Part shown: piece by piece, positions 23,567 to 32,692 of the stretch | Numbering within the stretch: position 1 is the stretch's first letter | Layout of the letters: the number at the start of each line of letters is the position of its first letter | Assembly: GCF_028293835.1 (NCBI RefSeq) | Contig: NZ_JAQGNX010000141.1 | Location: 1-35,924 of the forward strand | Direction of reading: 5' to 3' | Length of the DNA: 35,924 bases | Source of the DNA: Pseudomonas sp. | GTDB taxonomy: Bacteria; Pseudomonadota; Gammaproteobacteria; Pseudomonadales; Pseudomonadaceae | Program-made: the position numbers and the translations under genes | Notes under the pieces: model-generated | The model's database searches: none | Told to the model about the DNA's origin: nothing | Seen by the model: only the letters and a program-made list of their open reading frames with translations

Positions 23567-23594
23567 TTGACACGCCTGTAGCAAGGCTTCTAAC
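23567..23594 (+). promoter_or_regulatory. Probable lldP-lut promoter
   Basis: A consensus TTGACA (23567-23572) is followed after 16 bases by TCTAAC (23589-23594), a moderate -10. The predicted start, near 23600, lies just upstream of the palindromic operator, giving a leader of about 230 bases before lldP. Confidence 0.55.
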
Positions 23595-23613
23595 CTAGCG
23601 TCCAGACATTGTA

Positions 23614-23630
23614 AATTGGTCTTACCAATT
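23614..23630 (+). promoter_or_regulatory. LldR operator
   Basis: A perfect 7-3-7 inverted repeat, AATTGGT CTT ACCAATT, matches the TGGT-N3-ACCA core bound by FadR-family GntR regulators and the form of known LldR operators. Sitting just downstream of the predicted start site, it would block elongation or initiation until lactate is present. Confidence 0.8.
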
Positions 23631-23833
23631 ATCCAATGCCGATGATCGATGGAGACTCTCCAAGACATCGCAAGACCTTTCGCCATGACGAAAGGCTTGA
23701 CTGGTGAACTGCGCGACGCGTTCGTCAGCATCAGTTCGGCAGCTATGCTCAGCGCTAGCCCCGGACCAACATGCGACGCACGCGCGACACGGAACGCCGG
23801 GCCTGACCAACAATAATTAGGGGCCACCTCACT

Positions 23834-25528
23834 ATGCAAACTTGGCAACAGTTCTATACCCCACTCGGCAGCCTTGGCTTTTCCGCCATCGCGGCCGTTG
23901 CTCCCATCGCGTTTTTCTTCCTGGCGCTAGCCGTATTTCGGCTTAAAGGCCATGTTGCGGGCACGATCACCATGCTGTTGTCAGTGGTCATTGCGATTTT
24001 CGCTTTCCACATGCCAGCGGACATGGCCATTTCCTCGGCCATTTATGGCTTTGGTTACGGCCTGTGGCCCATTGCCTGGATCATTGTGGCGGCAGTGTTC
24101 CTCTACAAGCTGACGGTCAAGAGCGGCCAGTTCGAGATAATTCGAAGCTCGGTACTGACCATCACCGACGACCAACGCTTGCAAGTGTTGCTGATCGCCT
24201 TCTGTTTTGGCGCCTTCCTTGAAGGTGCGGCAGGTTTCGGCGCTCCAGTAGCCATTACCGCAGCGCTGTTGGTTGGCCTGGGGTTCAACCCGCTGTATGC
24301 CGCAGGTTTGTGCCTGATTGCCAACACCGCGCCGGTAGCGTTCGGGGCGTTGGGTATTCCAATCATCGTTGCCGGGCAGGTTTCCGGGATCGACGCATTC
24401 AAGATCGGCGCCATGGCGGGTCGTCAATTGCCGCTGCTCTCGCTGTTCGTACCGTTCTGGCTGATGTTCATCATGGACGGCATGCGCGGCGTTAAAGAGA
24501 CTTGGCCAGCAGCGCTGGTTGCCGGTGGTAGCTTCGCGGTGTGCCAATTCTTTACGTCGAACTTCATCGGCCCAGAGCTGCCGGACATTGTGTCGGCATT
24601 GGTCAGCCTGGTTTCCCTGACCTTCTTCCTGAAAGTCTGGCAGCCAAAACGCAGTGCGGGTGCAACCATGGCCGGAGCCTCCTTGTCCGCTGCGATCGTT
24701 GCCAGTCCAGGCGGTTTCGGCCAGCCACGCACCTCGATCGCGTCGGAATATAACGGCGGCCAGATCTTCAAAGCGTGGTCACCGTTCCTGATCCTGACCG
24801 TCGTGGTGACCATTTGGACGCTTAAGCCATTCAAGGCATTGTTCGCCGCCGGTGCTGCGCTGCAAGCCTGGACCATCAGCATCCCGATGCCGCACCTTGA
24901 TCAGTTGGTTTACAAAGTCGCGCCGGTAGTCGCCAACCCGACAGTAATACCTGCCGTGTTCAAGCTGGACATCCTCGCCGCTTCCGGTACCGCGATTCTG
25001 ATCTCGGCACTGATCTCGATGATCGTCCTGCGGATCAAGCCAGGCGTAGGCCTGAGCACCTTTAAAGAAACCCTGATGGAGCTTCGCTGGGCCATTGTCT
25101 CTATCGGCATGGTGCTGTCTTTTGCCTTTGTGATGAACTACTCCGGCATGTCCACCACGCTGGCATTGGTATTGGCATCCACCGGCGCCGCGTTCCCGTT
25201 CTTCTCGCCGTTCCTTGGCTGGCTGGGCGTCTTCTTGACCGGCTCCGATACCTCGTCCAACGCACTGTTCGGATCGTTGCAGGCCACAACGGCTCACCAA
25301 TTGGGCGTCAGCGACGTTCTGATGGTGGCGGCGAACTCCTCGGGCGGCGTGACCGGCAAAATGATTTCGCCACAATCGATCGCCGTGGCGTGCGCGGCTA
25401 CTGGTCTGGTAGGTCAGGAAGCCGACCTGTTCCGGTTTACCCTTAAACACAGCCTGTTTTTCGCGGTCATCGTTGGCTGCATCACTTTGGCCCAAGCCTA
25501 CTGGCTCACCGGCATGCTGGTGATCTGA
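23834..25528 (+). CDS. lldP: L-lactate permease
   Basis: LldP imports lactate (also glycolate) with protons across the inner membrane. The 564-residue protein is rich in hydrophobic helices, about 12-14, and has LctP-family segments such as [20 protein letters not shown] (about 129-148) and the late [18 protein letters not shown]. The ATG at 23834 gives the typical [15 protein letters not shown] start. It is the first gene of the lactate operon, after a leader of about 230 bases containing a small hairpin CCTTTCG / CGAAAGG (23676-23695). Confidence 0.96.
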   Translation: MQTWQQFYTPLGSLGFSAIAAVAPIAFFFLALAVFRLKGHVAGTITMLLSVVIAIFAFHMPADMAISSAIYGFGYGLWPIAWIIVAAVFLYKLTVKSGQFEIIRSSVLTITDDQRLQVLLIAFCFGAFLEGAAGFGAPVAITAALLVGLGFNPLYAAGLCLIANTAPVAFGALGIPIIVAGQVSGIDAFKIGAMAGRQLPLLSLFVPFWLMFIMDGMRGVKETWPAALVAGGSFAVCQFFTSNFIGPELPDIVSALVSLVSLTFFLKVWQPKRSAGATMAGASLSAAIVASPGGFGQPRTSIASEYNGGQIFKAWSPFLILTVVVTIWTLKPFKALFAAGAALQAWTISIPMPHLDQLVYKVAPVVANPTVIPAVFKLDILAASGTAILISALISMIVLRIKPGVGLSTFKETLMELRWAIVSIGMVLSFAFVMNYSGMSTTLALVLASTGAAFPFFSPFLGWLGVFLTGSDTSSNALFGSLQATTAHQLGVSDVLMVAANSSGGVTGKMISPQSIAVACAATGLVGQEADLFRFTLKHSLFFAVIVGCITLAQAYWLTGMLVI

Positions 25529-25581
25529 ATAGCTTGACCACAGCATCAATGCAACATGTGTAACTGCACACCGCAACGAAA

Positions 25582-25610
25582 TTGGCGCCGGACTAACCAC
25601 CCGGCGCCAA
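25582..25610 (+). other. Strong hairpin between lldP and lutA
   Basis: A perfect 10-bp stem TTGGCGCCGG / CCGGCGCCAA with a 9-base loop lies 54 bases after lldP. It lacks a T-tract, so it may protect or process the permease mRNA or cause partial termination between permease and enzyme genes. Confidence 0.65.
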
Positions 25611-25710
25611 CCATTCATAACCCGGTCTGCAACGCGGCAGAAAGTTTCAGCGATCCATCTTTCAGTCGCTGCGCTGGACGGATAACCGGGCCCACCCGGA
25701 GAAACGCCTG

Positions 25711-26535
25711 ATGAGCGAGCTTTATTACAATGCCGTGCCGAATGCGACCCGTGTCGCACCGCCACGCGCCGCGCCACGCCAATACCCTGACGTGAAGCCT
25801 GAGCGGGTTTACCTGTTCGGTACCTGTGTGGTCGATCTGTTTTACCCGGAAGCCGGCATGGATGCGATTCACTTACTGGAACGCGAAGGCATTCGGGTGG
25901 AGTTTCCTCAAGGGCAGAGCTGTTGCGGGCAACCGGCGTACACCTCGGGTTATACCGATCAAGCCCGCGAGGTCGCCCGCGCACAACTGGCGTTATTTGC
26001 TGGCGATTACCCGGTCATTGTGCCGTCCGGTTCGTGCGCCGGCATGTTGCGCGAACATTATCCGGACTTGTTCAAAGACGAGCCGGACACCCTGAAACAA
26101 GTTCATGCATTGGCCGCTCGCACCTATGAGCTGGCAGAATTCCTGCTGTTCGTGTGCAAGGTTCAACTGAACGATAACGGCGCGCCGATCAAAGTCGCGC
26201 TGCACACCTCTTGCTCCGCACGCCGAGAAATGAACACCCATCTGCACGTCCGCACGTTGCTGTCGCAGATGAGCAACGTGGAACGGGTCGAACACGGTCA
26301 CGAAAGCGAATGCTGTGGTTTTGGCGGCACGTTCAGTGTGCGCATGCCGGATATTTCCGGGGCAATGGTCGCCGACAAAACACGTTCCCTGAAAGATTCC
26401 GGGGCGCATCAGGTGGTGACGGCTGACTGTGGCTGCTTGATGAATATCAACGGCTCGCTGGAAAAACAACGGGAGTCGCTGCGCGGTCAACACCTGGCCA
26501 GTTTCCTCTGGCAACGCACTGGAGGTGGTCAATGA
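25711..26535 (+). CDS. lutA: L-lactate oxidation protein LutA (LldE), Fe-S subunit
   Basis: LutA is one of three cytoplasmic subunits that oxidise L-lactate to pyruvate without an FMN dehydrogenase. The 274-residue product carries two cysteine-rich CCG domains: SCCGQP with Cys71-Cys72, SGSCAG with Cys109, HTSCSAR with Cys168, ECCGFGG with Cys201-Cys202, and DCGC at 240-242. These ligate an Fe-S cluster. It has an N-terminal extension of about 27 residues relative to E. coli YkgE. It overlaps lutB by 4 bases. Confidence 0.93.
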   Translation: MSELYYNAVPNATRVAPPRAAPRQYPDVKPERVYLFGTCVVDLFYPEAGMDAIHLLEREGIRVEFPQGQSCCGQPAYTSGYTDQAREVARAQLALFAGDYPVIVPSGSCAGMLREHYPDLFKDEPDTLKQVHALAARTYELAEFLLFVCKVQLNDNGAPIKVALHTSCSARREMNTHLHVRTLLSQMSNVERVEHGHESECCGFGGTFSVRMPDISGAMVADKTRSLKDSGAHQVVTADCGCLMNINGSLEKQRESLRGQHLASFLWQRTGGGQ

Positions 26536-27998
26536 ACACCCATACGCGAATCCCGGCACTGGAAATCGAAGGGTCTGGAGACGACTTCCGCGCACGCGCG
26601 CACAAAGCGCTGGGCGATAAACAGCTGCGCACTAACTTCCGCACCGCCATGGACTCGCTGATGACCAAGCGCGCCGTGGCGTTCAGTGATGCCGATGAGC
26701 GCGAACGCCTGCGCGAGCTGGGTAACGCAATCAAAGCCCGGGCCTTATCGAAACTGCCTGACCTGCTTGAACTGCTTGAAACAAACCTGACCCGCAACGG
26801 TGTGAATGTGCACTGGGCGGAAACGGTGGAGGAAGCGAATGCCATCGTTCTTTCAATCGTCGAAGCCCATGCCGCCAAGCAGGTGATCAAGGGTAAATCG
26901 ATGGTCAGCGAAGAAATGGAGATGAACGACTTCCTTGAAGCTCGCGGCGTGGAATGCCTGGAAGCCGACATGGGCGAATACATCGTCCAGCTCGACCACG
27001 AAAAACCATCGCACATCATCATGCCTGCCATCCACAAAAACGCTAAGCAAGTGGGCCATCTGTTCCAGGAAAAGCTAGGCGTGGAATACACCAACGACGT
27101 CGATCAACTGATTCAGATTGGCCGTAAAGTGTTGCGACAGAAGTTCTTTGAAGCAGACATCGGCGTCTCCGGTGTCAACTTCGCCGTGGCCGAAACCGGC
27201 ACTCTGCTGCTGGTGGAAAACGAAGGCAACGGTCGGATGTGCACCTCGGTGCCGCCCGTACATATCGCGGTGACCGGGATCGAAAAGGTCGTCGAAAATC
27301 TGCGTGATACCGTGCCGCTGCTGTCGCTGCTGACCCGCTCGGCCCTGGGCATTCCCATCACCACCTACGTCAATATGATCTCCGGACCGCGCAAGGCGCA
27401 TGAACTGGACGGCCCGCAGGAAGTGCATTTGGTCCTGCTGGATAACGGTCGCAGCCAGGCCTTCGCCGACAGCGAACTGCGCCAAACCCTGAATTGCATC
27501 CGCTGTGGCGCGTGCATGAACCATTGCCCGGTTTATACCCGCATCGGCGGCCACGCCTACAGCGAGGTGTACCCCGGCCCGATTGGCAAAATCATCACGC
27601 CGCACATGGTCGGCCTGAAAAAAGTCCCGGATCACCCCAGCGCATCGTCGTTGTGTGGCGCTTGCGGCGAAGTCTGCCCGGTGAAAATCCCGATTCCGGC
27701 CTTGTTGCGTCGCCTGCGAGAAGAGAACGTCAAATCCCCTGATGCCCCGCACAAAGTCATGCGCGGCCAAGGCAGTAAATATTCCCCCACCGAACGCTTC
27801 ATCTGGAATGCCTGGTCGCAGCTCAACCGCTCGCCAACGCTGTACCGCGTGTTTGGCTTTTTCGCCACCCGCCTGCGCAACCTGACACCCAGCAAGATCG
27901 GGCCGTGGACGCAAAATCATAGCGCGCCGAAACCGGCTGCACGCTCGCTGCACGAACTGGCCCGCGAGCACTTGGCCAAACAGGGCGGAGACAAATAA
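26532..27998 (+). CDS. lutB: L-lactate oxidation protein LutB (LldF), ferredoxin-like subunit
   Basis: LutB is the electron-transfer subunit of the LutABC complex. The 488-residue protein has a long LUD-type domain (about 70-305), then two 4Fe-4S motifs, CIRCGACMNHCP (Cys322, 325, 328, 332) and CGACGEVCP (Cys375, 378, 382), and a basic C-terminal region. Its ATG overlaps the lutA stop, and lutC begins immediately after its own stop, a tightly coupled arrangement expected for a fixed-ratio complex. It is equivalent to E. coli YkgF. Confidence 0.94.
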   Translation: MNTHTRIPALEIEGSGDDFRARAHKALGDKQLRTNFRTAMDSLMTKRAVAFSDADERERLRELGNAIKARALSKLPDLLELLETNLTRNGVNVHWAETVEEANAIVLSIVEAHAAKQVIKGKSMVSEEMEMNDFLEARGVECLEADMGEYIVQLDHEKPSHIIMPAIHKNAKQVGHLFQEKLGVEYTNDVDQLIQIGRKVLRQKFFEADIGVSGVNFAVAETGTLLLVENEGNGRMCTSVPPVHIAVTGIEKVVENLRDTVPLLSLLTRSALGIPITTYVNMISGPRKAHELDGPQEVHLVLLDNGRSQAFADSELRQTLNCIRCGACMNHCPVYTRIGGHAYSEVYPGPIGKIITPHMVGLKKVPDHPSASSLCGACGEVCPVKIPIPALLRRLREENVKSPDAPHKVMRGQGSKYSPTERFIWNAWSQLNRSPTLYRVFGFFATRLRNLTPSKIGPWTQNHSAPKPAARSLHELAREHLAKQGGDK

Positions 27999-28670
27999 AT
28001 GAGCGCCAGAGAAAATATTCTTAACAAATTGCGCAACAGCCTGACCGGCGCCACGCCGATTGCCGATACCTTCGACGAAGACTTGGTGACGACCCCGTGG
28101 AGCTACGCGCCCGAATTACGAATTGCACAACTGCGCAGGCTGATGGAGGCGGTACACACTGAAATCCACCTCAGCACTCAAAATGCGTGGCCGGAACTGT
28201 TGGGGAAGTTGGTCAGCGATCGGCAACTGCCGAGTTTATTGATCGCTCCCGGCACACCCCATGGCCGACGTGTCAGTGAACACTGGTCGATTCACCCTGA
28301 GTTACCGCTGCTCAAGGCGTACGACCGGCCAATCGAAGAGTGGAAAACCGAGCTGTTTGATGACACTCCCGCCAGCTTCACCACCACCTTGGGCGCGATC
28401 GCCGCGACGGGCAGCCTGATCCTTTGGCCAACCCGCGAAGAGCCGCGCTTGATGAGCCTGGTGCCGCCGGTGCATTTCGCTCTGCTCAAGGCCAGCGAGA
28501 TCTACGAAAACTTTTATCAGGTTCAGCAAAAACAACAGTGGGCGGTGGACATGCCGACCAACGCGCTGCTGGTGTCCGGGCCGTCTAAAACCGCAGACAT
28601 CGAGCAAATTCTGGCCTACGGCGCCCATGGTCCGAAAGACCTGGTGGTACTGATTCTGGAGGACGCATGA
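27999..28670 (+). CDS. lutC: L-lactate oxidation protein LutC (LldG)
   Basis: LutC is the small LUD-domain subunit of the L-lactate oxidising complex, needed for growth on lactate in Bacillus and Shewanella. The 223-residue product has the family stretches TTTLGAIAATGSLIL (about 128-142) and LVPPVHFALLKASEI, and near the end VSGPSKTADIEQILAYGAHGP, which is highly conserved in this family. It starts directly after the lutB stop and overlaps the D-lactate dehydrogenase gene by 4 bases. Confidence 0.93.
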   Translation: MSARENILNKLRNSLTGATPIADTFDEDLVTTPWSYAPELRIAQLRRLMEAVHTEIHLSTQNAWPELLGKLVSDRQLPSLLIAPGTPHGRRVSEHWSIHPELPLLKAYDRPIEEWKTELFDDTPASFTTTLGAIAATGSLILWPTREEPRLMSLVPPVHFALLKASEIYENFYQVQQKQQWAVDMPTNALLVSGPSKTADIEQILAYGAHGPKDLVVLILEDA

Positions 28671-31471
28671 GTCTTCCCTCTGCTTTCTTGCGCGAAGCCC
28701 AACGGCTAATCCCGCAGAACCGGCGCTTCGATGATCCGCTGTCGACCTTGGCGTTTGGCACGGACGCCAGTTTTTATCGGCTGATACCCAAGTTGGTGAT
28801 TCGCGTCGAATCCGAAGAAGAAGTCATCGCGCTGCTTAAGTTGGCGCAGGCGGAAAAGGTCCCGGTGACCTTTCGTGCCGCTGGCACCAGCTTGTCAGGG
28901 CAGGCCATCAGCGATTCGGTGCTGCTGGTGTTGGGTGACAACTGGAACGCACGGGAAATACGCGGCCAAGGCACTCAAATTCGTCTGCAACCGGGCGTTA
29001 TCGGTTCACAAGCCAATGCCTGGCTGGCGCCGTTCGGGCGCAAGATCGGCCCAGATCCAGCCTCGATAAACGCCTGCAAAATCGGCGGTATCGTTGCTAA
29101 CAATTCAAGCGGCATGTGCTGCGGCACGGCGCAAAACAGCTATTACACGCTGGCGGGCATTCGTCTGGTGCTGGCTGATGGCAGTAGCGTGGACACCGAA
29201 GACGCGGGCAGCGTGGCCGCGTTTCGCGACAGCCATTCAGACCTATTGGAAAACCTTGCTCGCCTCGGTCGTGAGACTCGCGCCAACTCAGCGTTAGCCG
29301 CCAAGATTCGCCACAAATACCGTCTGAAAAATACTACTGGCCTGTCGCTTAATGCACTGGTGGATTTCGACCAACCGCTGGATATCCTCAGCCACTTGCT
29401 AGTGGGTTCCGAAGGCACGCTGGGGTTTATCAGTGCGGTGACCTACGACACGGTGGTGGACCATCCTTTCAAAGCGTCGGCGCTGATTGTGTTTCCGGAT
29501 GTCGAGACTTGCTGCAATGCGGTCACCGTGCTGAAAACCCAGCCGGTCGCCGCGGTGGAATTATTGGATCGTCGCAGCATGCGCTCGGTGCAGAACAAAC
29601 CGGGCATGCCGGCCTTCGTACGTGAGCTGTCGGAAAACGCCTGCGCGTTGCTGATCGAATCCCGCGCCGCGTCTCAGGGGTTGCTGCATGAACAGCTTAC
29701 GCAAATCATGGGTTCTCTGGCGTCATTCCCAGTAGATAAGCAAGTCGATTTCACCGAAGACCCAGTGGAAAACGCGCGGCTGTGGGCCATTCGTAAAGAC
29801 ACCTTCCCGGCCGTCGGCGCGGTGCGTAAAACCGGCACCACGGTGATCATCGAAGACGTGACCTTCCCGGTGGAGCAACTGGCAATTGGTGTTCGGCGCT
29901 TGATCGCACTGTTTGAGAAGCACCATTACGACGAAGCGATTCTGTTTGGCCATGCGCTGGAAGGCAATTTGCACTTTGTCTTCACCCAAAGCTTCGAGAA
30001 CCCGGTGGAGGTAGCGCGCTATCAGGCATTCATGGAAGACGTCACGCAACTGGTGGCCGTGGAGTTCGGTGGCTCGTTGAAAGCTGAACATGGCACCGGG
30101 CGTAACATGGCTCCGTTCGTTGAGCTGGAATGGGGCACCGATGCTTATCAACTGATGTGGCAAGTCAAACGTCTGCTCGACCCCAACGGCATTCTCAACC
30201 CGGACGTGGTGTTGAGTAACGATCCGCAGATTCACCTGAAGCATTTGAAACCAATGCCTGCCGCCGATGAAATCGTCGACAAGTGCATTGAATGCGGCTT
30301 CTGCGAACCGGTTTGTCCGTCCAAAGACCTGACATTAAGCCCGCGGCAACGCATCGTCATTTGGCGTGATATTCAGGCGAAAAAACGCGCAGGCGTCGAT
30401 ACCAGCGATCTGGAACGTGATTACCATTACCAGGGCATCGACACCTGTGCCGCCACGGGTCTATGCGCACAACGTTGCCCGGTGGGGATCAACACCGGCG
30501 AGCTGGTCAAGAAGCTGCGCAGTCGAGAAGCGACTCACGGTAAAGCGGCGAACTGGCTGGCCGAGCATTTCAAGACCACTTTACAGGGCGCGCGCTTCAC
30601 CCTGCATGTGGCCAACGGCGCGCGAATGTTCCTCGGCGCGCCACGCCTGGCGAAAATTTCCGCCGCATTAACCAAGGTATCGGACGGCCGCGTGCCGTTG
30701 TGGACCTCCGCGATGCCGCAGCCCGAGCGGGCAATTCGCTTCAGTCCGCCGGTGACCGACCAGCGCCCGCGCGTGGTCTATCTGGCCGCCTGCGTCTCAC
30801 GTGTCATGGGCCCTGCCGCCAGTGATCGGGAGCAAACGTCGCTGCTGGAAAAAACTCAAGGCCTGCTGGAAAAAGCCGGCTACCAAGTGGTGTTTCCGGA
30901 CAATCAGGACAATTTGTGCTGCGGCCAGCCATTCGCGTCCAAAGGCTACAACGAGCAGGCCGAGACTAAACGCCAGGAATTGCTCGCCGCCCTGCTCACT
31001 GCCAGCCGTGGCGGTATTGACCCGATCTACTGCGATACCAGCCCCTGCACCTTGCGCCTGGTCCAGGACTTAAAAGATACACGCTTGGACCTGTACGACC
31101 CTGTGCGCTTCATCCGCACCCATCTGCTGGATAAGTTGCACTTCACGCCGCAGCAAGAATCCATTGCCGTGCACGTGACCTGCAGCACCCAGCACTTGGG
31201 CGAGAGCCAGGCGTTGATCGAACTGGCGCGGCTGTGCAGCGTGAACGTAGTCATTCCCGAAGGCATCCATTGTTGCGGGTTTGCCGGCGATAAGGGCTTC
31301 ACCACCCCGGAACTGAACGCTCACTCGCTGCGCACGCTTAAGGATGCGGTGCAGTTCTGCAACGAAGGCATTTCCACCAGCCGTACCTGTGAAATCGGCC
31401 TGTCGCAGCACGGCGGTATTGATTACCACGGGCTGGTTTATTTGGTCGATCGAGTGACTCGACCCCGGTAG
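28667..31471 (+). CDS. dld2: FAD/4Fe-4S D-lactate dehydrogenase (Dld-II type)
   Basis: This 934-residue protein fuses a GlcD-like FAD oxidase to a GlcF-like Fe-S module and probably oxidises D-lactate to pyruvate, passing electrons to quinones. The FAD-binding part shows RAAGTSLSGQAISD (about 69-82) and IGPDPASINACKIGGIVANN (about 127-146). The C-terminal part has 4Fe-4S motifs CIECGFCEPVCP (from about residue 540) and CAATGLCAQRCP (about 594), then two CCG motifs near 757 and 868. The ATGA overlap with lutC couples translation. Glycolate or 2-hydroxyglutarate could be alternative substrates, but the lactate context favours D-lactate. Confidence 0.92.
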   Translation: MSLPSAFLREAQRLIPQNRRFDDPLSTLAFGTDASFYRLIPKLVIRVESEEEVIALLKLAQAEKVPVTFRAAGTSLSGQAISDSVLLVLGDNWNAREIRGQGTQIRLQPGVIGSQANAWLAPFGRKIGPDPASINACKIGGIVANNSSGMCCGTAQNSYYTLAGIRLVLADGSSVDTEDAGSVAAFRDSHSDLLENLARLGRETRANSALAAKIRHKYRLKNTTGLSLNALVDFDQPLDILSHLLVGSEGTLGFISAVTYDTVVDHPFKASALIVFPDVETCCNAVTVLKTQPVAAVELLDRRSMRSVQNKPGMPAFVRELSENACALLIESRAASQGLLHEQLTQIMGSLASFPVDKQVDFTEDPVENARLWAIRKDTFPAVGAVRKTGTTVIIEDVTFPVEQLAIGVRRLIALFEKHHYDEAILFGHALEGNLHFVFTQSFENPVEVARYQAFMEDVTQLVAVEFGGSLKAEHGTGRNMAPFVELEWGTDAYQLMWQVKRLLDPNGILNPDVVLSNDPQIHLKHLKPMPAADEIVDKCIECGFCEPVCPSKDLTLSPRQRIVIWRDIQAKKRAGVDTSDLERDYHYQGIDTCAATGLCAQRCPVGINTGELVKKLRSREATHGKAANWLAEHFKTTLQGARFTLHVANGARMFLGAPRLAKISAALTKVSDGRVPLWTSAMPQPERAIRFSPPVTDQRPRVVYLAACVSRVMGPAASDREQTSLLEKTQGLLEKAGYQVVFPDNQDNLCCGQPFASKGYNEQAETKRQELLAALLTASRGGIDPIYCDTSPCTLRLVQDLKDTRLDLYDPVRFIRTHLLDKLHFTPQQESIAVHVTCSTQHLGESQALIELARLCSVNVVIPEGIHCCGFAGDKGFTTPELNAHSLRTLKDAVQFCNEGISTSRTCEIGLSQHGGIDYHGLVYLVDRVTRPR

Positions 31472-31482
31472 TGCAAGGTGAA

Positions 31483-31509
31483 ATGGCGGGGCGAAAAATG
31501 CCCCGTCAT
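31483..31509 (+). terminator. Hairpin after the lactate operon
   Basis: A 10-bp stem ATGGCGGGGC / GCCCCGTCAT (one G-T pair) with a 7-base loop lies 11 bases after the dehydrogenase stop. The T-tract is missing, so it may be an inefficient terminator or a 3'-end stabiliser. A second weaker stem AAGCCC / GGGCTT lies at 31595-31616. Confidence 0.55.
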
Positions 31510-31678
31510 GGTGCCAGAACGCCCTGGGATGGCTATTTCACATGTGAACAAAGAAATAATAGAACCCCTGTGAAGCTCGACAGTCAATCTCTTTAAGCCC
31601 CCAGACGGATGGGCTTTCACAGACCTCGGAAGGGCCTTATAGACCGCTATTCCGAGTCCACAGGCTTAGGAGATACAC

Positions 31679-31969
31679 ATGAAGCGTACAGCACTCACAG
31701 GGTTGTTCCTCACTGCCGCACTGTTGGCTTCCCCGGTATTCGCCGCGGAAGATCTGTGTGGGGCGAATCTGCAGATCATCAAAGACAGCCTTGTCTCCAG
31801 CTCTAACCTGGGCGAAGACGAGAAGATGAATCTTGAGGAAACCCAGAAGTCTGCCATGGCCGCCCATGCTGCCGGTGATGAAAAAAAATGTATCGAACTC
31901 ACCAGCAAGGCAATCACTGAAAACAACAAAACTGATTCGGGTAGCGGCGGCGAAGGCGGTTCGAAATAA
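31679..31969 (+). CDS. Small secreted protein of unknown function
   Basis: This 96-residue product has a clear Sec signal peptide (positive MKRT, hydrophobic core, cleavage likely after SPVFA at about residue 22). The mature part of about 74 residues has two cysteines (27 and 71) that could form one disulfide around two predicted helices, then a Gly/Ser-rich tail GSGGEGGSK. The ATG at 31679 has a good AGGAG. It has its own terminator and lies alone between the lactate operon and ssrA. It resembles uncharacterised small periplasmic proteins of Pseudomonas; no function can be assigned. Confidence 0.8.
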   Translation: MKRTALTGLFLTAALLASPVFAAEDLCGANLQIIKDSLVSSSNLGEDEKMNLEETQKSAMAAHAAGDEKKCIELTSKAITENNKTDSGSGGEGGSK

Positions 31970-31997
31970 CGGGCGGTTTGAAAAATCGCGGCGAACA

Positions 31998-32024
31998 AGG
32001 CCAGCCGCCAGCTGGCCTGTTTTT
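31998..32024 (+). terminator. Rho-independent terminator after the small secreted protein
   Basis: An 8-bp stem AGGCCAGC / GCTGGCCT with a 5-base loop is followed by GTTTTT. It lies 28 bases after the stop codon. Confidence 0.88.
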
Positions 32025-32046
32025 CAGCACAGCCGCAGACAGGAGG

Positions 32047-32075
32047 TCGACGTCGTCCGATCATTCGGGTAAACT
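32047..32075 (+). promoter_or_regulatory. Probable ssrA promoter
   Basis: TCGACG (32047-32052), a 17-base spacer and TAAACT (32070-32075) lie about 30 bases upstream of the mature tmRNA 5' end. This fits a short precursor trimmed by RNase P. Confidence 0.5.
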
Positions 32076-32106
32076 CTGTCACCTGACTGCTCACGCGGTT
32101 GCTATC

Positions 32107-32506
32107 GGGGCCGATTAGGATTCGACGCTGGTTGCGAAACTTTAGGTGCATGCCGAGTTGGTAACAGAACTCGTAAATCCACTGTTGCAACTTTTATAGT
32201 TGCCAATGACGAAAACTACGGCCAGGAATTCGCACTCGCCGCTTAATTGCGACGACTAGAGCCTGAGCCTCTGGTTACTTCGGTACCAGCAATCACTAGA
32301 GGATGCCTGTAAACTCGAAGTGATTGTCATGCAGAACAGGATCGCCGTGCAGTACGTTGTGGACGAAGCGGCTAAAACTTACACAACTCACCCAATGCAC
32401 CCTGCCAGTCGGGTCGCTGAGGGTTAAATTAATAGACACGGCTACGCATGTAGTACCGACAGCGGAGTACTGGCGGACGGGGGTTCAAATCCCCCCGGCT
32501 CCACCA
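32107..32506 (+). ncRNA. ssrA: Transfer-messenger RNA (tmRNA)
   Basis: tmRNA rescues stalled ribosomes together with SmpB and tags the unfinished protein for proteolysis. The 400-base molecule starts GGGGCCGATTAGGATTCGAC and ends with a T-arm GGGGGTTCAAATCCCCC and GGCTCCACCA. The first seven bases pair with the seven before ACCA. A reading frame at 32202-32246 encodes the tag, and pseudoknot-forming repeats follow it. Its 3' end borders a P4-type integrase gene, so the last roughly 24 bases are probably the attachment site of the island and have been restored intact by integration. Confidence 0.97.
32202..32246 (+). other. tmRNA tag reading frame
   Basis: The resume codon GCC begins the tag ANDENYGQEFALAA followed by TAA. 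The ending ALAA is the signal recognised by ClpXP and related proteases. Confidence 0.93.
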
Positions 32507-32517
32507 CTTCATCATCT

Positions 32518-32542
32518 AAAGACGTCCACGGACGTCTTTTTT
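32518..32542 (+). terminator. Rho-independent terminator of ssrA
   Basis: A 9-bp stem AAAGACGTC / GACGTCTTT with loop CACG runs into a tract of six to seven T. It lies 11 bases after the tmRNA CCA end, so it is either host DNA retained next to the attachment site or DNA brought in by the island that replaces the original terminator. Confidence 0.9.
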
Positions 32543-32615
32543 GGTGCCTGAGATCCAGTAAATTCAGGGGCTTCACCGCTTATGGGAGCTTTGGAGAGTT
32601 CGGAGTTCCAGCCTC

Positions 32616-32670
32616 TTTGGTATCCCAGGTGGTATCCCGGACCGCCAAATGCTATTTTCAGGATACCAAA
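32616..32670 (+). repeat. Repeats upstream of the integrase, candidate arm-type or excisionase sites
   Basis: Two direct copies of GGTATCCC (in TTTGGTATCCC at 32616-32626 and TGGTATCCC at 32630-32638, 12 bases apart) and one inverted copy GGATACCAAA (32661-32670) lie between the tmRNA terminator and the integrase start. Such iterated short sites beside an attachment site are typical arm-binding sites of tyrosine integrases. The function is inferred from position. Confidence 0.55.
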
Positions 32671-32692
32671 ACGGTGCTGGAGGTAGCCCCCC

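Noticed and set aside
23685..23816. Leader peptide of 43 codons before lldP, starting MTKGLTGELRD
   Set aside because: There is no Shine-Dalgarno and the ATG lies in the loop and stem of a small hairpin; no evidence of translation.
24779..25984. 401-codon minus-strand frame opposite lldP and lutA
   Set aside because: It spans two well-supported genes in antisense with no domain signal.
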